Origin: Microbacterium sp. ABRD28
GTDB taxonomy: Bacteria; Actinomycetota; Actinomycetes; Actinomycetales; Microbacteriaceae
Direction: 5' to 3'
NCBI RefSeq assembly: GCF_003850245.1
Contig: NZ_CP031015.1
Coordinates: 930,001-994,000 of the forward strand
DNA length: 64,000 nt
Shown one piece after another: positions 8,249 through 17,123 of this stretch. Each line of letters opens with the position of its first letter. The stretch's first letter is position 1. Both the position numbers and the translations under genes were made by a program. Below the pieces are notes generated by a model. It did not search any database, was not told the origin of the DNA, and saw only the letters and a program-made list of their open reading frames with translations.

Positions 8249-9087
8249 GCACCACCCGCGCATCGCACAAGGTGTCGTTCGGGCCGAGCCGTACCATCCG
8301 CCTGGGCCTTCGCCGCATCGCCTTCGAGGTGCGCGCCTACTTCCGCCAGGGCGACTCGGTGTTTTTCACCTTCCTCTTCCCGGTGCTGTTCCTGTTCATC
8401 TTCGCGGTGGCCTTCAGCAGCAGCACCTTCGGTCCGCCCACCGACGAGGTCACCGCCGCCGGGTATTACCTCCCCGCCATGCTCGCCGCGGGCCTGCTGC
8501 TCTCGGGCACGCAGCTGCTGGCGATCGACATCGCCATGGAACGCAGCGACGGCACCCTCAAGCGCCTGGGGGGCATGCCCCTCTCACCGGTGTCGTACTT
8601 CATCGGCAAGCTCGGCCAGGTGCTGGTGACCGGGGTGTTCCAGGCTGCTCTGCTGCTCGTGATCGCCGCGGTGTTCTTCGGCGTCACCCTCCCCACCGAC
8701 CCCGAGCGTTGGCTGACCTTCGCCTGGGTGTTCCTCCTCGGTGCCATCACCTGCGGTGTTCTGGGGATCGCCCTCAGCGCCCTTCCGCGCAGCGGCCGGA
8801 GCGCCACCGCGGTCGTCATCCCGATCGTGCTGGTGCTGCAGTTCATCTCCGGTGTCTTCATCCCCTTCGACACGCTGCCGGAGTGGCTTCAAAACTTCGC
8901 CGGGATCTTCCCGCTGAAGTGGATCGCGCAGGGGATGCGCTCGGTGTTCCTCCCCGAGGTCTTCGCCGACGCCGAGCCGGGCGGATCGTGGCAGCACCAG
9001 GAGACCCTCATCGCGCTCCTCATCTGGCTGGTGGTGGGTCTGATCCTCGCCCGACTGACCTTCCGGTGGATTCGCAAGGACGGCTGA
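8245..9087 (+). CDS. ABC-2 type transporter permease
   Basis: 280 residues. There are six hydrophobic segments starting at VFFTFLFPVLFLFIFAVAF (about 33-51). Characteristic ABC-2 features include the KRLGGMPLSP loop after the second helix and the C-terminal GVFIPFDTLPEWLQNFAGIFPLKW stretch. It is coupled to the upstream ATPase by ATGA. The frame is open far upstream, but the overlap and the membrane topology fix the start at 8245. Function: membrane channel of a two-gene exporter of unknown substrate. Confidence 0.88.
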   Translation: MSTTRASHKVSFGPSRTIRLGLRRIAFEVRAYFRQGDSVFFTFLFPVLFLFIFAVAFSSSTFGPPTDEVTAAGYYLPAMLAAGLLLSGTQLLAIDIAMERSDGTLKRLGGMPLSPVSYFIGKLGQVLVTGVFQAALLLVIAAVFFGVTLPTDPERWLTFAWVFLLGAITCGVLGIALSALPRSGRSATAVVIPIVLVLQFISGVFIPFDTLPEWLQNFAGIFPLKWIAQGMRSVFLPEVFADAEPGGSWQHQETLIALLIWLVVGLILARLTFRWIRKDG

Positions 9088-9131
9088 GCGTCCCGCCTGA
9101 CACCGCCCGCCAGCACTGACACAATCGACCT

Positions 9132-11129
9132 ATGCCGGCCTGGGTGATCGTAGGTCTCCTCGCGATCGTGTTCGCGCTCATCGCGACGTGGGTGGCGCGT
9201 CGCCTCCTCGACCGGCGGATCGGCGAGATCCGGGCGCTCATCCTCTCCGTGCTCGTCTTCCTCATCAGCGCGCCGGTGGCGCTGTGGATGCTGCAGCGCT
9301 CGGGCGTCCTCGACGCCGACTTCGCGTTCGCCGTCCAGGGGTTCATCGCCCTGGCGTTCCTCGCCCTGACGCTCGGGTGGATGCTCGCGATCGTCGTCGC
9401 CGTCATCATGGCCGTGGAGTTCCTCTGGCCCTCCCGCGGCTTCCGCAACCCTGTCACGGCCTTCCGCCAAGCCCTCCGGCGACGCGACCGCGCTCGCCGT
9501 TACGCGCAGATCGTCGCGATCGGGTCACGACACGGGCTGGGGCTCTACCAGCGTCATCGTCGCGGCGACGGCGACGATCTGCCGACAGCCCTCGTCGCTG
9601 CTCTCAACCAGGCGGGGGTGACGTTCGTCAAGCTCGGGCAGACCCTGTCCACCCGCGAGGACGTGCTTCCGCCCGAGTTCGTGCGCGCCCTGTCCACCCT
9701 GCAGATGGATTCGACCGCCATCCCGTGGACGGAGGCGGAGGCGGCGATCATCGCCGAGCTGGGGCGGCCGCTGGACGAGGTGTTCGCGGCGGTGGAGGAG
9801 CAACCCCTCGCCGCGGCATCCGTCGCACAGGTGCACGCGGCCACGCTGCTGTCGGGGGAGGAGGTCGTGGTCAAGATCCAGCGACCACGGGCCCGCGCGC
9901 AGGTGACGACAGACCTCGACATCCTCGAGCGTCTGGCCGCCGACGCCGAACGCCGCATGGAGTGGGCCCGCGACTACGGACTGCGCGCACTCGTGGTCGA
10001 GTTCGCGCGGGCGCTGCGTGACGAGCTCGACTACCGCGTCGAAGCGGCGAACACCGAGCTGCTGCGCGGGGCCATCGCCCGATCCAGCGACTCGCAGGTG
10101 TCGGTCCCGAAGGTGTACGCGCAGTTCACCACCACACGCATGCTCGTTCTCGAGCGGGTGACCGGAACCCCTTTCAGCCGCCTGAGCCCCGGTGAGCTCC
10201 CGCCCGATCGGGCCGTTGCGATCGCCGACCGCGTCGTGGACGCCGTGTTCGAGCAGATCGCCGTCCGGGGCGTCTTCCACGCCGACCTGCACCCCGGGAA
10301 CCTGGTGCTGCGTGATGATGACAGCGTCGCGCTCGTCGACTTCGGAGCCATCGGCGTGCTCGAACGCAGCATGCGCCACCTCCTCGTGCCCTTTCTGATC
10401 GCGATCCTCAACGAAGACGACATCGCCGCCACCGACGTCGTCCTTCTGCTGTGCGCGCCGGCGCGCGGCACATCGGCAGATCGCGCGGCGCTGCAGCACG
10501 ACATCGGGGTGGTGCTGACCCGCATCCACAACGACACCAACGACCAGAACGTCTTCCGGGCTTTGATCGATGTGCTGCGGGCGCACCGACTGGCCATGCC
10601 GCCGTCGCTGCTTCTGGTCTTCCGCACTCTGGCCTCGCTCGAAGGGTCGATGCGACGGCTGCAGGCCGACTACGACATGGTCGGCCATGCACTCAGCCGC
10701 GCACCCCACACGGCGCGACTGATGAACACCCCCCGCGACCTCCTCCTGTCGGCACAGTCCAACGGTGCGCTGCTCGTGGAGCAGCTGCGACGCCTGCCCC
10801 GCCGAATGGAGAACCTCGGCCGGTCTCTCGAGGACGGCGCCTTCGTCGTGCAACTGCGTCGTTTCTCCAACCCGTCGGAGCGCAGCTGGCTCGACGGCCT
10901 GCTCGGTCAGGTGACCGTCACCATCGTGGGGATCGCGCTGCTTCTCATGGGCATCCTGCTGGCCGTCGCCGACGGCGGACCGGAGCTGACGACCCAGGTG
11001 GCGGTCTCGCCCTTCCTCGGCAGCGTCGTGGCTCTCGGCGGCTTCCTGCTGCTGCTGCGAAGCCTCCGACGTGCACTCCGTCTGCGAGGCGACGTGCTCG
11101 AGGGTGACGCGTCAGACGGCGAAGCTTGA
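9132..11129 (+). CDS. ABC1/UbiB (AarF) family atypical protein kinase
   Basis: 665 residues. Three hydrophobic segments fill the first 100 residues, then comes a UbiB-type kinase-like core and a C-terminal membrane hairpin (VTVTIVGIALLLMGILLAV and FLGSVVALGGFLLLL). The core has the family-specific KxGQ helix (FVKLGQTLSTRED), the alanine-rich nucleotide loop AAASVAQVHAA, VVVKIQRP, the catalytic HADLHPGN and the metal-binding VDFGA. Such proteins are ATPases tied to quinone or isoprenoid lipid metabolism. In an actinobacterium a role in menaquinone or lipid homeostasis is inference only. N-terminal helices before the core are unusual relative to E. coli UbiB, which has only the C-terminal pair. 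Confidence 0.88.
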   Translation: MPAWVIVGLLAIVFALIATWVARRLLDRRIGEIRALILSVLVFLISAPVALWMLQRSGVLDADFAFAVQGFIALAFLALTLGWMLAIVVAVIMAVEFLWPSRGFRNPVTAFRQALRRRDRARRYAQIVAIGSRHGLGLYQRHRRGDGDDLPTALVAALNQAGVTFVKLGQTLSTREDVLPPEFVRALSTLQMDSTAIPWTEAEAAIIAELGRPLDEVFAAVEEQPLAAASVAQVHAATLLSGEEVVVKIQRPRARAQVTTDLDILERLAADAERRMEWARDYGLRALVVEFARALRDELDYRVEAANTELLRGAIARSSDSQVSVPKVYAQFTTTRMLVLERVTGTPFSRLSPGELPPDRAVAIADRVVDAVFEQIAVRGVFHADLHPGNLVLRDDDSVALVDFGAIGVLERSMRHLLVPFLIAILNEDDIAATDVVLLLCAPARGTSADRAALQHDIGVVLTRIHNDTNDQNVFRALIDVLRAHRLAMPPSLLLVFRTLASLEGSMRRLQADYDMVGHALSRAPHTARLMNTPRDLLLSAQSNGALLVEQLRRLPRRMENLGRSLEDGAFVVQLRRFSNPSERSWLDGLLGQVTVTIVGIALLLMGILLAVADGGPELTTQVAVSPFLGSVVALGGFLLLLRSLRRALRLRGDVLEGDASDGEA

Positions 11130-11236
11130 CGCCTCGCCGCGCCGTTGTCCACCGGGAACGCGCCGGCCACCCACCGCCTAGTGTGGGGGAGCACGCCCGG
11201 GACACCGAGCGCACCGACTCCGAGAAGAGGACCGCT

Positions 11237-12166
11237 GTGAGAAAGATCACCCTGGGAGCGAACGACGCCCCCAACGTCGTCCTCGGTGTCATGCGCATCG
11301 CCGACAAGACCGACGAAGAGGTCCGCGCGCTCGTCGCGGCCGCCCGCGACGTCGGCATCGACTTCTTCGACCACGCCGACGTCTACGGCAACGAGCTGCA
11401 CGGCTGCGAGTCGCGCTTCGCCGATGCCCTCCAGCTCTCCCCGTCCGAGCGCGAGCAGATCACCCTCCAGACCAAGGCGGGAATCGTGAGAGAGGGTCCG
11501 TACTTCGACTTCTCCTACGACCACCTCGTCACATCGGTCGAGGGGTCGCTGCAGGCGCTGAAGACCGACCACATCGACATCCTGCTCCTGCACCGGCCCG
11601 ATGCGCTCGTCGAGCCCGAGGAGGTCGCGCGCGCGTTCGATCACCTCGAGAGCTCGGGCAAGGTCCGCGCCTTCGGCGTCTCCAACCAGACTCCCGCCCA
11701 GATCGAGCTGCTGAAGACCGCGGTCAGCCAGCCGATCGTGGCCAACCAGCTGCAGCTGTCGATCACGCATGCGCCGACCGTGGCGCAGGGGGTCGCGGCG
11801 AACATGGCGGGCACCGAGCAGTCGATCGTCCTCGACGGCGGCGGGATCATCGACTACTGCCGCCTCCACGGCATCACGGTGCAGGCCTGGTCGCCCTTCC
11901 AGGCCGGCTTCTTCACCGGCACCTTCCTCGGCTCCCCCGACTACGCCGATTTGAACGCCGTCATCGACCGCCTCGCGAAGGCCTACGACGTCCCCGCCAT
12001 CGCCATCGCGACGGCGTGGATCACGCGGCATCCGGCGAACATGCAGGTCGTGCTCGGCACCACCACCATCGAGCGCGTGCAGGGTGCCGCGCTCGGTTCC
12101 GACATCCCCCTCACGCGGGCCGAGTGGTACGAGCTGTTCCGTGCCGCCGGATACCGCGTGCCCTGA
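11237..12166 (+). CDS. Aldo/keto reductase, YdhF-like
   Basis: 309 residues of an NADPH-dependent aldo/keto reductase barrel. The tetrad is visible: Asp and Tyr in DHADVYGNE, Lys in LQTKAG and His in LLHRPDAL. The length and LGVMRI/HGCESRFADAL pattern match the YdhF-like branch. The GTG at 11237 follows an AGAGG site by seven bases, and the frame upstream is not conserved. A TAGTGT -10 lies at 11179-11184. It precedes a second, different aldo/keto reductase by 23 bases, so the pair is probably one operon. The physiological carbonyl substrate is unknown. Confidence 0.86.
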   Translation: MRKITLGANDAPNVVLGVMRIADKTDEEVRALVAAARDVGIDFFDHADVYGNELHGCESRFADALQLSPSEREQITLQTKAGIVREGPYFDFSYDHLVTSVEGSLQALKTDHIDILLLHRPDALVEPEEVARAFDHLESSGKVRAFGVSNQTPAQIELLKTAVSQPIVANQLQLSITHAPTVAQGVAANMAGTEQSIVLDGGGIIDYCRLHGITVQAWSPFQAGFFTGTFLGSPDYADLNAVIDRLAKAYDVPAIAIATAWITRHPANMQVVLGTTTIERVQGAALGSDIPLTRAEWYELFRAAGYRVP

Positions 12167-12189
12167 ACCGCTCTCGAAGGAGGACCCAC

Positions 12190-13203
12190 GTGGTCGCATA
12201 TCGCTATCTCGGAAACAGTGGACTGAAGGTCTCGGAGATCACCTACGGCAACTGGGTGACACATGCCTCGCAGGTCGAGGACGACGCCGCCGTGAAGACG
12301 GTGCACGCCGCGCTCGACGCCGGCATCACCACCTTCGACACCGCCGACACCTACGCCAACACCGCCGCCGAGGTGGTGCTCGGGAAGGCGCTGGAGGGTC
12401 AGCGCCGGGAGTCGCTGGAGATCTTCACGAAGGTGTACTTCCCCACCGGGCCGGGTGGACCCAACGACACCGGGTTGAGCCGCAAGCACATCATGGAGTC
12501 GATCAACGGGTCGCTGAAGCGACTGGGCACCGACTACGTCGACCTCTACCAGGCGCACCGATTCGACGACGAGACACCCCTGGAGGAGACCTTCCAGGCG
12601 TTCGCCGACGTCGTGCGACAGGGGAAAGCCCTGTACATCGGCGTCTCGGAGTGGACCGCCGAGCAGCTGCGCGAGGGTCACGCCCTGGCGAAGAGCCTCG
12701 GCATCCAGCTGATCTCCAACCAGCCGCAGTACTCGATGCTCTGGCGGGTCATCGAAGGCAAGGTCGTCCCCGCGTCGGAGGAGCTCGGCATCTCGCAGAT
12801 CGTGTGGTCGCCGATGGCCCAGGGCGTGCTCAGCGGCAAGTACCTCCCCGGCCAGCCGGTGCCGGAGGGATCGCGCGCGACCGATGAGAAGAGCGGCGCG
12901 CAGTTCATCAAGGGGTTCCTCCGCGACGAGGTGCTCGAGGCCGTGCAGCGACTGAAGCCGATCGCCGAGCAGGCGGGGCTCACCATGCCTCAGCTCGCGA
13001 TCGCGTGGGTGCTGCAGAACCCCAACGTCGCCGCCGCCCTCGTGGGCGCGTCGCGCCCCGAGCAGCTCGCCGACACCGTCAAGGCCTCGGGTGTCACACT
13101 CGACGCCGACACGATGTCGGCCATCGACACCGCCCTCGGCGGCGCCGTCTTCGACGACCCCGAGCACACCTACGGGGTGTCGCCGAAGCAGCGCCTCACG
13201 TGA
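12190..13203 (+). CDS. Aldo/keto reductase, potassium-channel beta-subunit-like
   Basis: 337 residues. The AKR tetrad is Asp/Tyr in DTADTYANTAAE, Lys in IFTKVYF and His in LYQAHRFD. MVxxRYLGNSGLKVSEITYG at the start and SPMAQGVLSGKY in the middle mark the Kv-beta-like/YghZ branch of AKRs, which reduce small aldehydes and methylglyoxal in some species. The GTG at 12190 lies six bases after AAGGAGG, the clearest ribosome site nearby. The TGA stop shares its last base with the ATG of the NUDIX gene, so translation is coupled. Confidence 0.87.
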   Translation: MVAYRYLGNSGLKVSEITYGNWVTHASQVEDDAAVKTVHAALDAGITTFDTADTYANTAAEVVLGKALEGQRRESLEIFTKVYFPTGPGGPNDTGLSRKHIMESINGSLKRLGTDYVDLYQAHRFDDETPLEETFQAFADVVRQGKALYIGVSEWTAEQLREGHALAKSLGIQLISNQPQYSMLWRVIEGKVVPASEELGISQIVWSPMAQGVLSGKYLPGQPVPEGSRATDEKSGAQFIKGFLRDEVLEAVQRLKPIAEQAGLTMPQLAIAWVLQNPNVAAALVGASRPEQLADTVKASGVTLDADTMSAIDTALGGAVFDDPEHTYGVSPKQRLT

Positions 13204-13664
13204 TGCGCAGCGCCGGCATCCTTCTCTTCCGGCTCGGCGGGCACCCCGAGGTGCTCATCGCCCACATGGGCGGGCCGTTCTGGGCGAAGAAGGACGCCGG
13301 CGCGTGGTCGATCCCCAAGGGCGAGTTCGACGACGATGAGGCGCCGTTGGATGCCGCCCGGCGGGAGTTCCGCGAGGAGCTCGGCGTCGAGGCGCCCGAG
13401 GTGGACTACGCCGAGCTCGGCACCTACGCGTACTCGTCGGGGAAACGCGTGACGGTGTTCGTCGGTGACGGCGCGGGCTTCGACGCCCCGACGGCGGGGT
13501 TCGGCGAGTTCGAGATGGAGTGGCCGCCCCGCTCGGGCAAGCGGGCGGTGTTCCCCGAAGTCGACCGGGCCGAATGGGTCGGGTTCGACGTGGCGCGTGA
13601 GCGCCTCGTGAAGGGCCAGCGCCCCGCCATCGACGCCCTCCAGGCCCGGCTCGCCGCGGTGTGA
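13203..13664 (+). CDS. NUDIX hydrolase domain protein
   Basis: 153 residues, a single NUDIX fold. The box GX5EX7REUXEEXGU reads GEFDDDEAPLDAARREFREELGV (about residues 41-63) with all metal-binding glutamates. Family members cleave nucleoside diphosphates linked to another moiety. A SIPKGEF context and the C-terminal FPEVDRAEWVGFDVARERL suggest an Ap4A- or nucleotide-cleansing type, but the substrate is not determined. The start overlaps the stop of the aldo/keto reductase by one base, and it is the last gene of this plus-strand run, converging on a minus-strand gene 7 bases away. Confidence 0.85.
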   Translation: MRSAGILLFRLGGHPEVLIAHMGGPFWAKKDAGAWSIPKGEFDDDEAPLDAARREFREELGVEAPEVDYAELGTYAYSSGKRVTVFVGDGAGFDAPTAGFGEFEMEWPPRSGKRAVFPEVDRAEWVGFDVARERLVKGQRPAIDALQARLAAV

Positions 13665-13671
13665 TGCCGGT

Positions 13672-14517
13672 CTACTGGGTGCCCGGCGCCGGAACCGCCG
13701 TGCGCGTGGGTTCCGGCTCGGATGCCGCCTGCGGATCCACGCCCGGACGGGCAACGACCTGCCCGTCGGGCTCGAGGGTGTAGCCGACGTAAGCGACCTC
13801 GCCGGGGGAGGCGGCGTCGAACTGCGGCGCGGGGAAGACGAGGGTCTTGGGCAGCGGGGCGAATCCCCAGATCGCCGGGTCGAGACAGACCGTCACCGCT
13901 GACGGGTCGCTCTCGACGATCATGCAGAACCGGTCGTCCTCGGTCGGACCGGCGCCGACGAGGCGCCCGTAGAGCGTGCCGTAGGGCAGGAATTCGTCGT
14001 AGACCACGCGGGATGCGACGCCCTCCGCGCCCGGGAGGGTGAGGACTTCATCCCGCTTGCCGTCGAAGTAGAGCTCGTAGGGGTTCCGATACGACGCGTC
14101 GTCGAGCGCGAGGCGCTCCGCGGCGGCGTCGGCGGCGTCCTGTCGGATGATCGCGATGTCGTCACCCTCGGCCGGCGCCGGTGTCCCCGTGATCGATGTC
14201 ACGAGGGCGGCGCCGCCGAGCGCCAGTGCGGCGGCCCCGGCGACGAGGAGCAGGGTGGGCCGCCGAGCAGAGCGACGGAGGGGATCGGATGCCGCTGCCG
14301 CGGCGTTCGCGCCAGGATGATGGTCGACAGGGTCGTCGTCGACCGGCCCCTGGACCTGCTGGGGGGTGGGCCGCGCCGCAGCGGTCTCCAATTCGCTCAA
14401 CCGGGCCAGCGCCGCCGGGTCGGTGTCGATGTCGGCGTCGGGTCCGTACGCGCGCCGCTGGAGCGCGCGCAACTCGGCGCGCTCGTCAGCACGCAGGCGG
14501 TCGGGCTCCTCTGCCAC
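13672..14517 (-). CDS. Hypothetical single-pass membrane protein
   Basis: 281 residues, not assignable to a named family. The N-terminal 85 residues are cytoplasmic and charged. One transmembrane helix follows (TLLLVAGAAALALGGAALV, about 90-108), then an extracytoplasmic domain of about 170 residues with a pair of cysteines in RFCMIVES and AVTVCLDPA that could form a disulfide. The C-terminus is proline-rich. The GTG start at 14517 is preceded by TAGCCT and six bases, the leaderless pattern. It lies 38 bases downstream of rnhA on the same strand, but has its own -10. Confidence 0.75.
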   Translation of the reverse strand: MAEEPDRLRADERAELRALQRRAYGPDADIDTDPAALARLSELETAAARPTPQQVQGPVDDDPVDHHPGANAAAAASDPLRRSARRPTLLLVAGAAALALGGAALVTSITGTPAPAEGDDIAIIRQDAADAAAERLALDDASYRNPYELYFDGKRDEVLTLPGAEGVASRVVYDEFLPYGTLYGRLVGAGPTEDDRFCMIVESDPSAVTVCLDPAIWGFAPLPKTLVFPAPQFDAASPGEVAYVGYTLEPDGQVVARPGVDPQAASEPEPTRTAVPAPGTQ

Positions 14518-14555
14518 GTTTCCAGGCTAGAACCGCCGCGCCGCGTCGGGGCCGG

Positions 14556-15077
14556 TCAGCGTCCGTTCTTCGGCGCCGCCGCGACATCCAGCTTCGGATG
14601 GGAGCCGAGTGATGACCACGCGCTCTCCTTGCCTTCGGCGGCGTGCTCGGCGGCGCGCACCGCGCGCTCGTCGGCCCAGGCGTTGAGCACGTGACCGGAG
14701 TGGCCGCGCACGTGCTGCAGCACGACGTCGGGGAGGCCCGCCGCGCGTCGCGCGTCGCGCGCGGCGATCAGCTGCTCGAGGAGGTCGCGATTCTTCGTCG
14801 GCGAGCCGGTCGAGGTCTTCCAGCCGCGGCGGCGATGCCCGTCCATCCATTTCGTGTACGTGTCGATGGCGTACATCGAGTCGGCCTGAACGATGAGGTC
14901 GGCGACCTCGCGGTGATCCTCGATCGCGCGCAGCAGGCCGGTGAGCTCGCCGATGTTGTTCGTGCCGAGCGCGATCGAGCCGGCGGCCCAGTGGCCGTCC
15001 TCGCCGACCCATGCCCAGCCCGTCGGGCCGGGGTTGCCCTTGCAGGCGCCGTCGGTGGCAACGGTGTAGCTGGTCAC
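14556..15077 (-). CDS. rnhA: Ribonuclease HI
   Basis: 173 residues. It hydrolyses the RNA strand of RNA-DNA hybrids in the cytoplasm. The four acidic catalytic residues are in place: Asp9 (DGACKGNPGP), Glu44 (NNIGE), Asp66 (QADSMYAI) and Asp136 (NAWADE), with the loop His126 in VRGHSG. The C-terminal 30 residues are an extra tail. The GTG at 15077 has TAGCGT six bases upstream (15084-15089), indicating a leaderless transcript. It is downstream of the carboxylesterase on the same strand, but probably has its own promoter. Confidence 0.9.
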   Translation of the reverse strand: MTSYTVATDGACKGNPGPTGWAWVGEDGHWAAGSIALGTNNIGELTGLLRAIEDHREVADLIVQADSMYAIDTYTKWMDGHRRRGWKTSTGSPTKNRDLLEQLIAARDARRAAGLPDVVLQHVRGHSGHVLNAWADERAVRAAEHAAEGKESAWSSLGSHPKLDVAAAPKNGR

Positions 15078-15114
15078 CCCGATACGCTACCCGGGCTCGG
15101 ACCCGCACCCGCAC

Positions 15115-16644
15115 TCACGGGAAGGCCAGCACCTCGTCGCCCCAGCTCTCGCGCAGCTTCTGATCGAGGTCGGGCACGACCCGGTCGACGCTCTCGATGA
15201 CGAGCGTCGCCCGCTCGGCGGTGTCGTAGGGAGGCCAGGCCTCGGCGTCGGCGGCATCGGGACTCCCGCCTGCGGCGAACGCGACCCATCGTTCGCGCAT
15301 GCGGCCACCGATCCGCTCGGCGTCGCGGCGGCCGCCGAGGCGGAAGGTGATGTCGTGGGCGTTCGCCCCGAGGGTTCCCCAGACGTACGCCAGCTCCGAG
15401 CCGTGCGTCGCCCCGATCCGCAGCAGCTTCAGCATCGGGGTGGCGTGGTCGAAACGGTAGAGCCAGGTCGGAGCGCGACCACTGTGTCCCTCGGCGACCC
15501 AGATCGTCGGCATGCGGAAGCCGATGTCGCGCGCGATCCCCATGCCGATGGCATGGTGCCGCACCCCTTCATACGCGGCGTGCACCTCGGCGCGCGTGGG
15601 CACCTCGAGCTCGGGGCGCTCGTGCGAGAGGTCGGCGATCATGCGGTCGATGTCGGCGTCGTCTACGGGGAGCAGCGGCGATTTCATCATGCGGAACAAC
15701 GACGCCTCGTCGCGGTTCGTGCCGATGAGCAGCGGGACAGGATGCCCCTCCCCACGCGCCAGCACCGCAGCGGGGGCCTCGGGAACGAGATCGCCGTCGA
15801 TCACGGGGGCGAAGGCGATCGTGCCGGGCTCGGCTGTCGGAATGGCCGCGAACACCGCCATCTGCGCGGCGACGATCGCCGATGGCGTCGCGGCTCGGAG
15901 GCCTGCGACGTCGGTGACGCCGAGCTCGGTGAGCAGGCGGTCGGCGATCCCCGCGGCGCGGTCGGCGTCGTAGACGCTCGAGGCCGGCGACGACTCGGCG
16001 ATCGCCCGCCAGAAGAGGCCCTCGGCTGCCGGGCTGGTGAGGAGGGTCGTCACGAGCCCCCCACCGGCCGACTCGCCGAACAGCGTCACGCGGTGGGGGT
16101 CGCCGCCGAAGGCGGCGATGTTGTCCTGCACCCACCGAAGGGCGAGCAGGATGTCGCCGAGCGCCGGGTTGGCGGCGAAGCCCTCATCGGGGAACACGCG
16201 CGTCAGATCGAGGAACCCCAGGGCGCCGATGCGGTAGTTGATCGTCACCACGACGGCGCCCGCGCGTGCAAGTGCCTCGCCGTCGTACATCGCCTGGCTG
16301 CTCGCCCCGAAGATGTACGCGCCGCCGTGGAGCCACACCATCACCGGTGCGGCGCGGTCGCCCGCGGCATCCGGACTCCAGATGTTCAGCGTCAAGCAGT
16401 CCTCGTCGGTGGGGGTGTCGGCGGGGAGCTTCACCGCCGGGGTGTGACCCTGGGGAGCGGCAGGCCCGAACGCCCGCGCCTCGACCGGTCCCGACGCGGG
16501 TGGGGCCGCCTCGGAGGGTCGCCACCGCCCCTCGCCGGCAGGGGAAAGGGCATATCGGATGCCGCGCCAGCGGCGGACCCCGCCGGCCAGGCCGTCACCG
16601 TGGAAGACGCCCGCAGGGGCGGTCGCCGTGGCGGTGTCTGTCAT
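15115..16644 (-). CDS. Carboxylesterase/lipase family protein (type B)
   Basis: 509 residues of the type B carboxylesterase alpha/beta-hydrolase fold. WLHGGAYIFGA forms the oxyanion hole. The nucleophile Ser lies in TLFGESAGGG. The catalytic His is in ATHGSELAYVWG, and the acid is probably in the NRDEAS segment. The start at 16644 is preferred to an ATG 33 bases upstream because it overlaps the regulator stop as TGATG. No signal peptide is present, so it acts in the cytoplasm. It is the last gene of an operon with an ABC exporter and a GbsR/MarR regulator, and may hydrolyse an ester-containing toxic compound that the exporter also handles. That link is inference. Confidence 0.87.
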   Translation of the reverse strand: MTDTATATAPAGVFHGDGLAGGVRRWRGIRYALSPAGEGRWRPSEAAPPASGPVEARAFGPAAPQGHTPAVKLPADTPTDEDCLTLNIWSPDAAGDRAAPVMVWLHGGAYIFGASSQAMYDGEALARAGAVVVTINYRIGALGFLDLTRVFPDEGFAANPALGDILLALRWVQDNIAAFGGDPHRVTLFGESAGGGLVTTLLTSPAAEGLFWRAIAESSPASSVYDADRAAGIADRLLTELGVTDVAGLRAATPSAIVAAQMAVFAAIPTAEPGTIAFAPVIDGDLVPEAPAAVLARGEGHPVPLLIGTNRDEASLFRMMKSPLLPVDDADIDRMIADLSHERPELEVPTRAEVHAAYEGVRHHAIGMGIARDIGFRMPTIWVAEGHSGRAPTWLYRFDHATPMLKLLRIGATHGSELAYVWGTLGANAHDITFRLGGRRDAERIGGRMRERWVAFAAGGSPDAADAEAWPPYDTAERATLVIESVDRVVPDLDQKLRESWGDEVLAFP

Positions 16645-17123
16645 CAGCTCGGGCTCCTGCCGGTCGATTCCTGCCATTCCACGACGAGCTCCGGCATCCG
16701 CTTCTCCAGGTAACGGAGGAACCCGGCGATCTCCCGTGCACGTTCGACCGATGCCGGCGCATCGGCGTTGTCGTCGGCGATCGCGTCGATGTCGTCGGCG
16801 AGGCGTCCGTACATGGGGGTCTGGGAGACGACCATCGAGCGCCAGCCGTCGTCGATGAGGTCGAAGCGCGCGACGCGCTCGCCGGGGCGCGAGAGTCGGT
16901 GCACCATCCGCATCGACTCCAGGTAGCGGACCGCGCCGGAGACCGCGGCGGGGGAGACGCCCAGGCGCGACGCGAGTTCGGCGGCGGAATACCCCTCGTC
17001 GGGTGAGCCGACGAGGGCCATCATCACCCGTGCGGGCATGCGGGGCATCCCCGCGGCGGCCAGCATCGCCGCTGCCCGCTCCGCGCGCTCGACGCCGGGG
17101 TGGGACCTCTCCGGTTCAGCCAC
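16644..17123 (-). CDS. GbsR/MarR family transcriptional regulator
   Basis: About 159 residues. A winged helix-turn-helix occupies residues 20-95 (GYSAAELASRLGVSPAAVSGAVRYLESM then VHRLSRPGERVARF), and a helical C-terminal dimerisation region follows. This matches GbsR-like MarR proteins that often sit in operons with ABC exporters. The GTG at 17123 is used because AGGGAAG is about 10 bases upstream, while the TTG at 17132 would lie on the ribosome site itself. It overlaps both neighbours, so it is translated with the transporter it presumably regulates. The palindrome at 19648-19663 before the operon is the candidate binding site. Confidence 0.8.
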   Translation of the reverse strand: MAEPERSHPGVERAERAAAMLAAAGMPRMPARVMMALVGSPDEGYSAAELASRLGVSPAAVSGAVRYLESMRMVHRLSRPGERVARFDLIDDGWRSMVVSQTPMYGRLADDIDAIADDNADAPASVERAREIAGFLRYLEKRMPELVVEWQESTGRSPS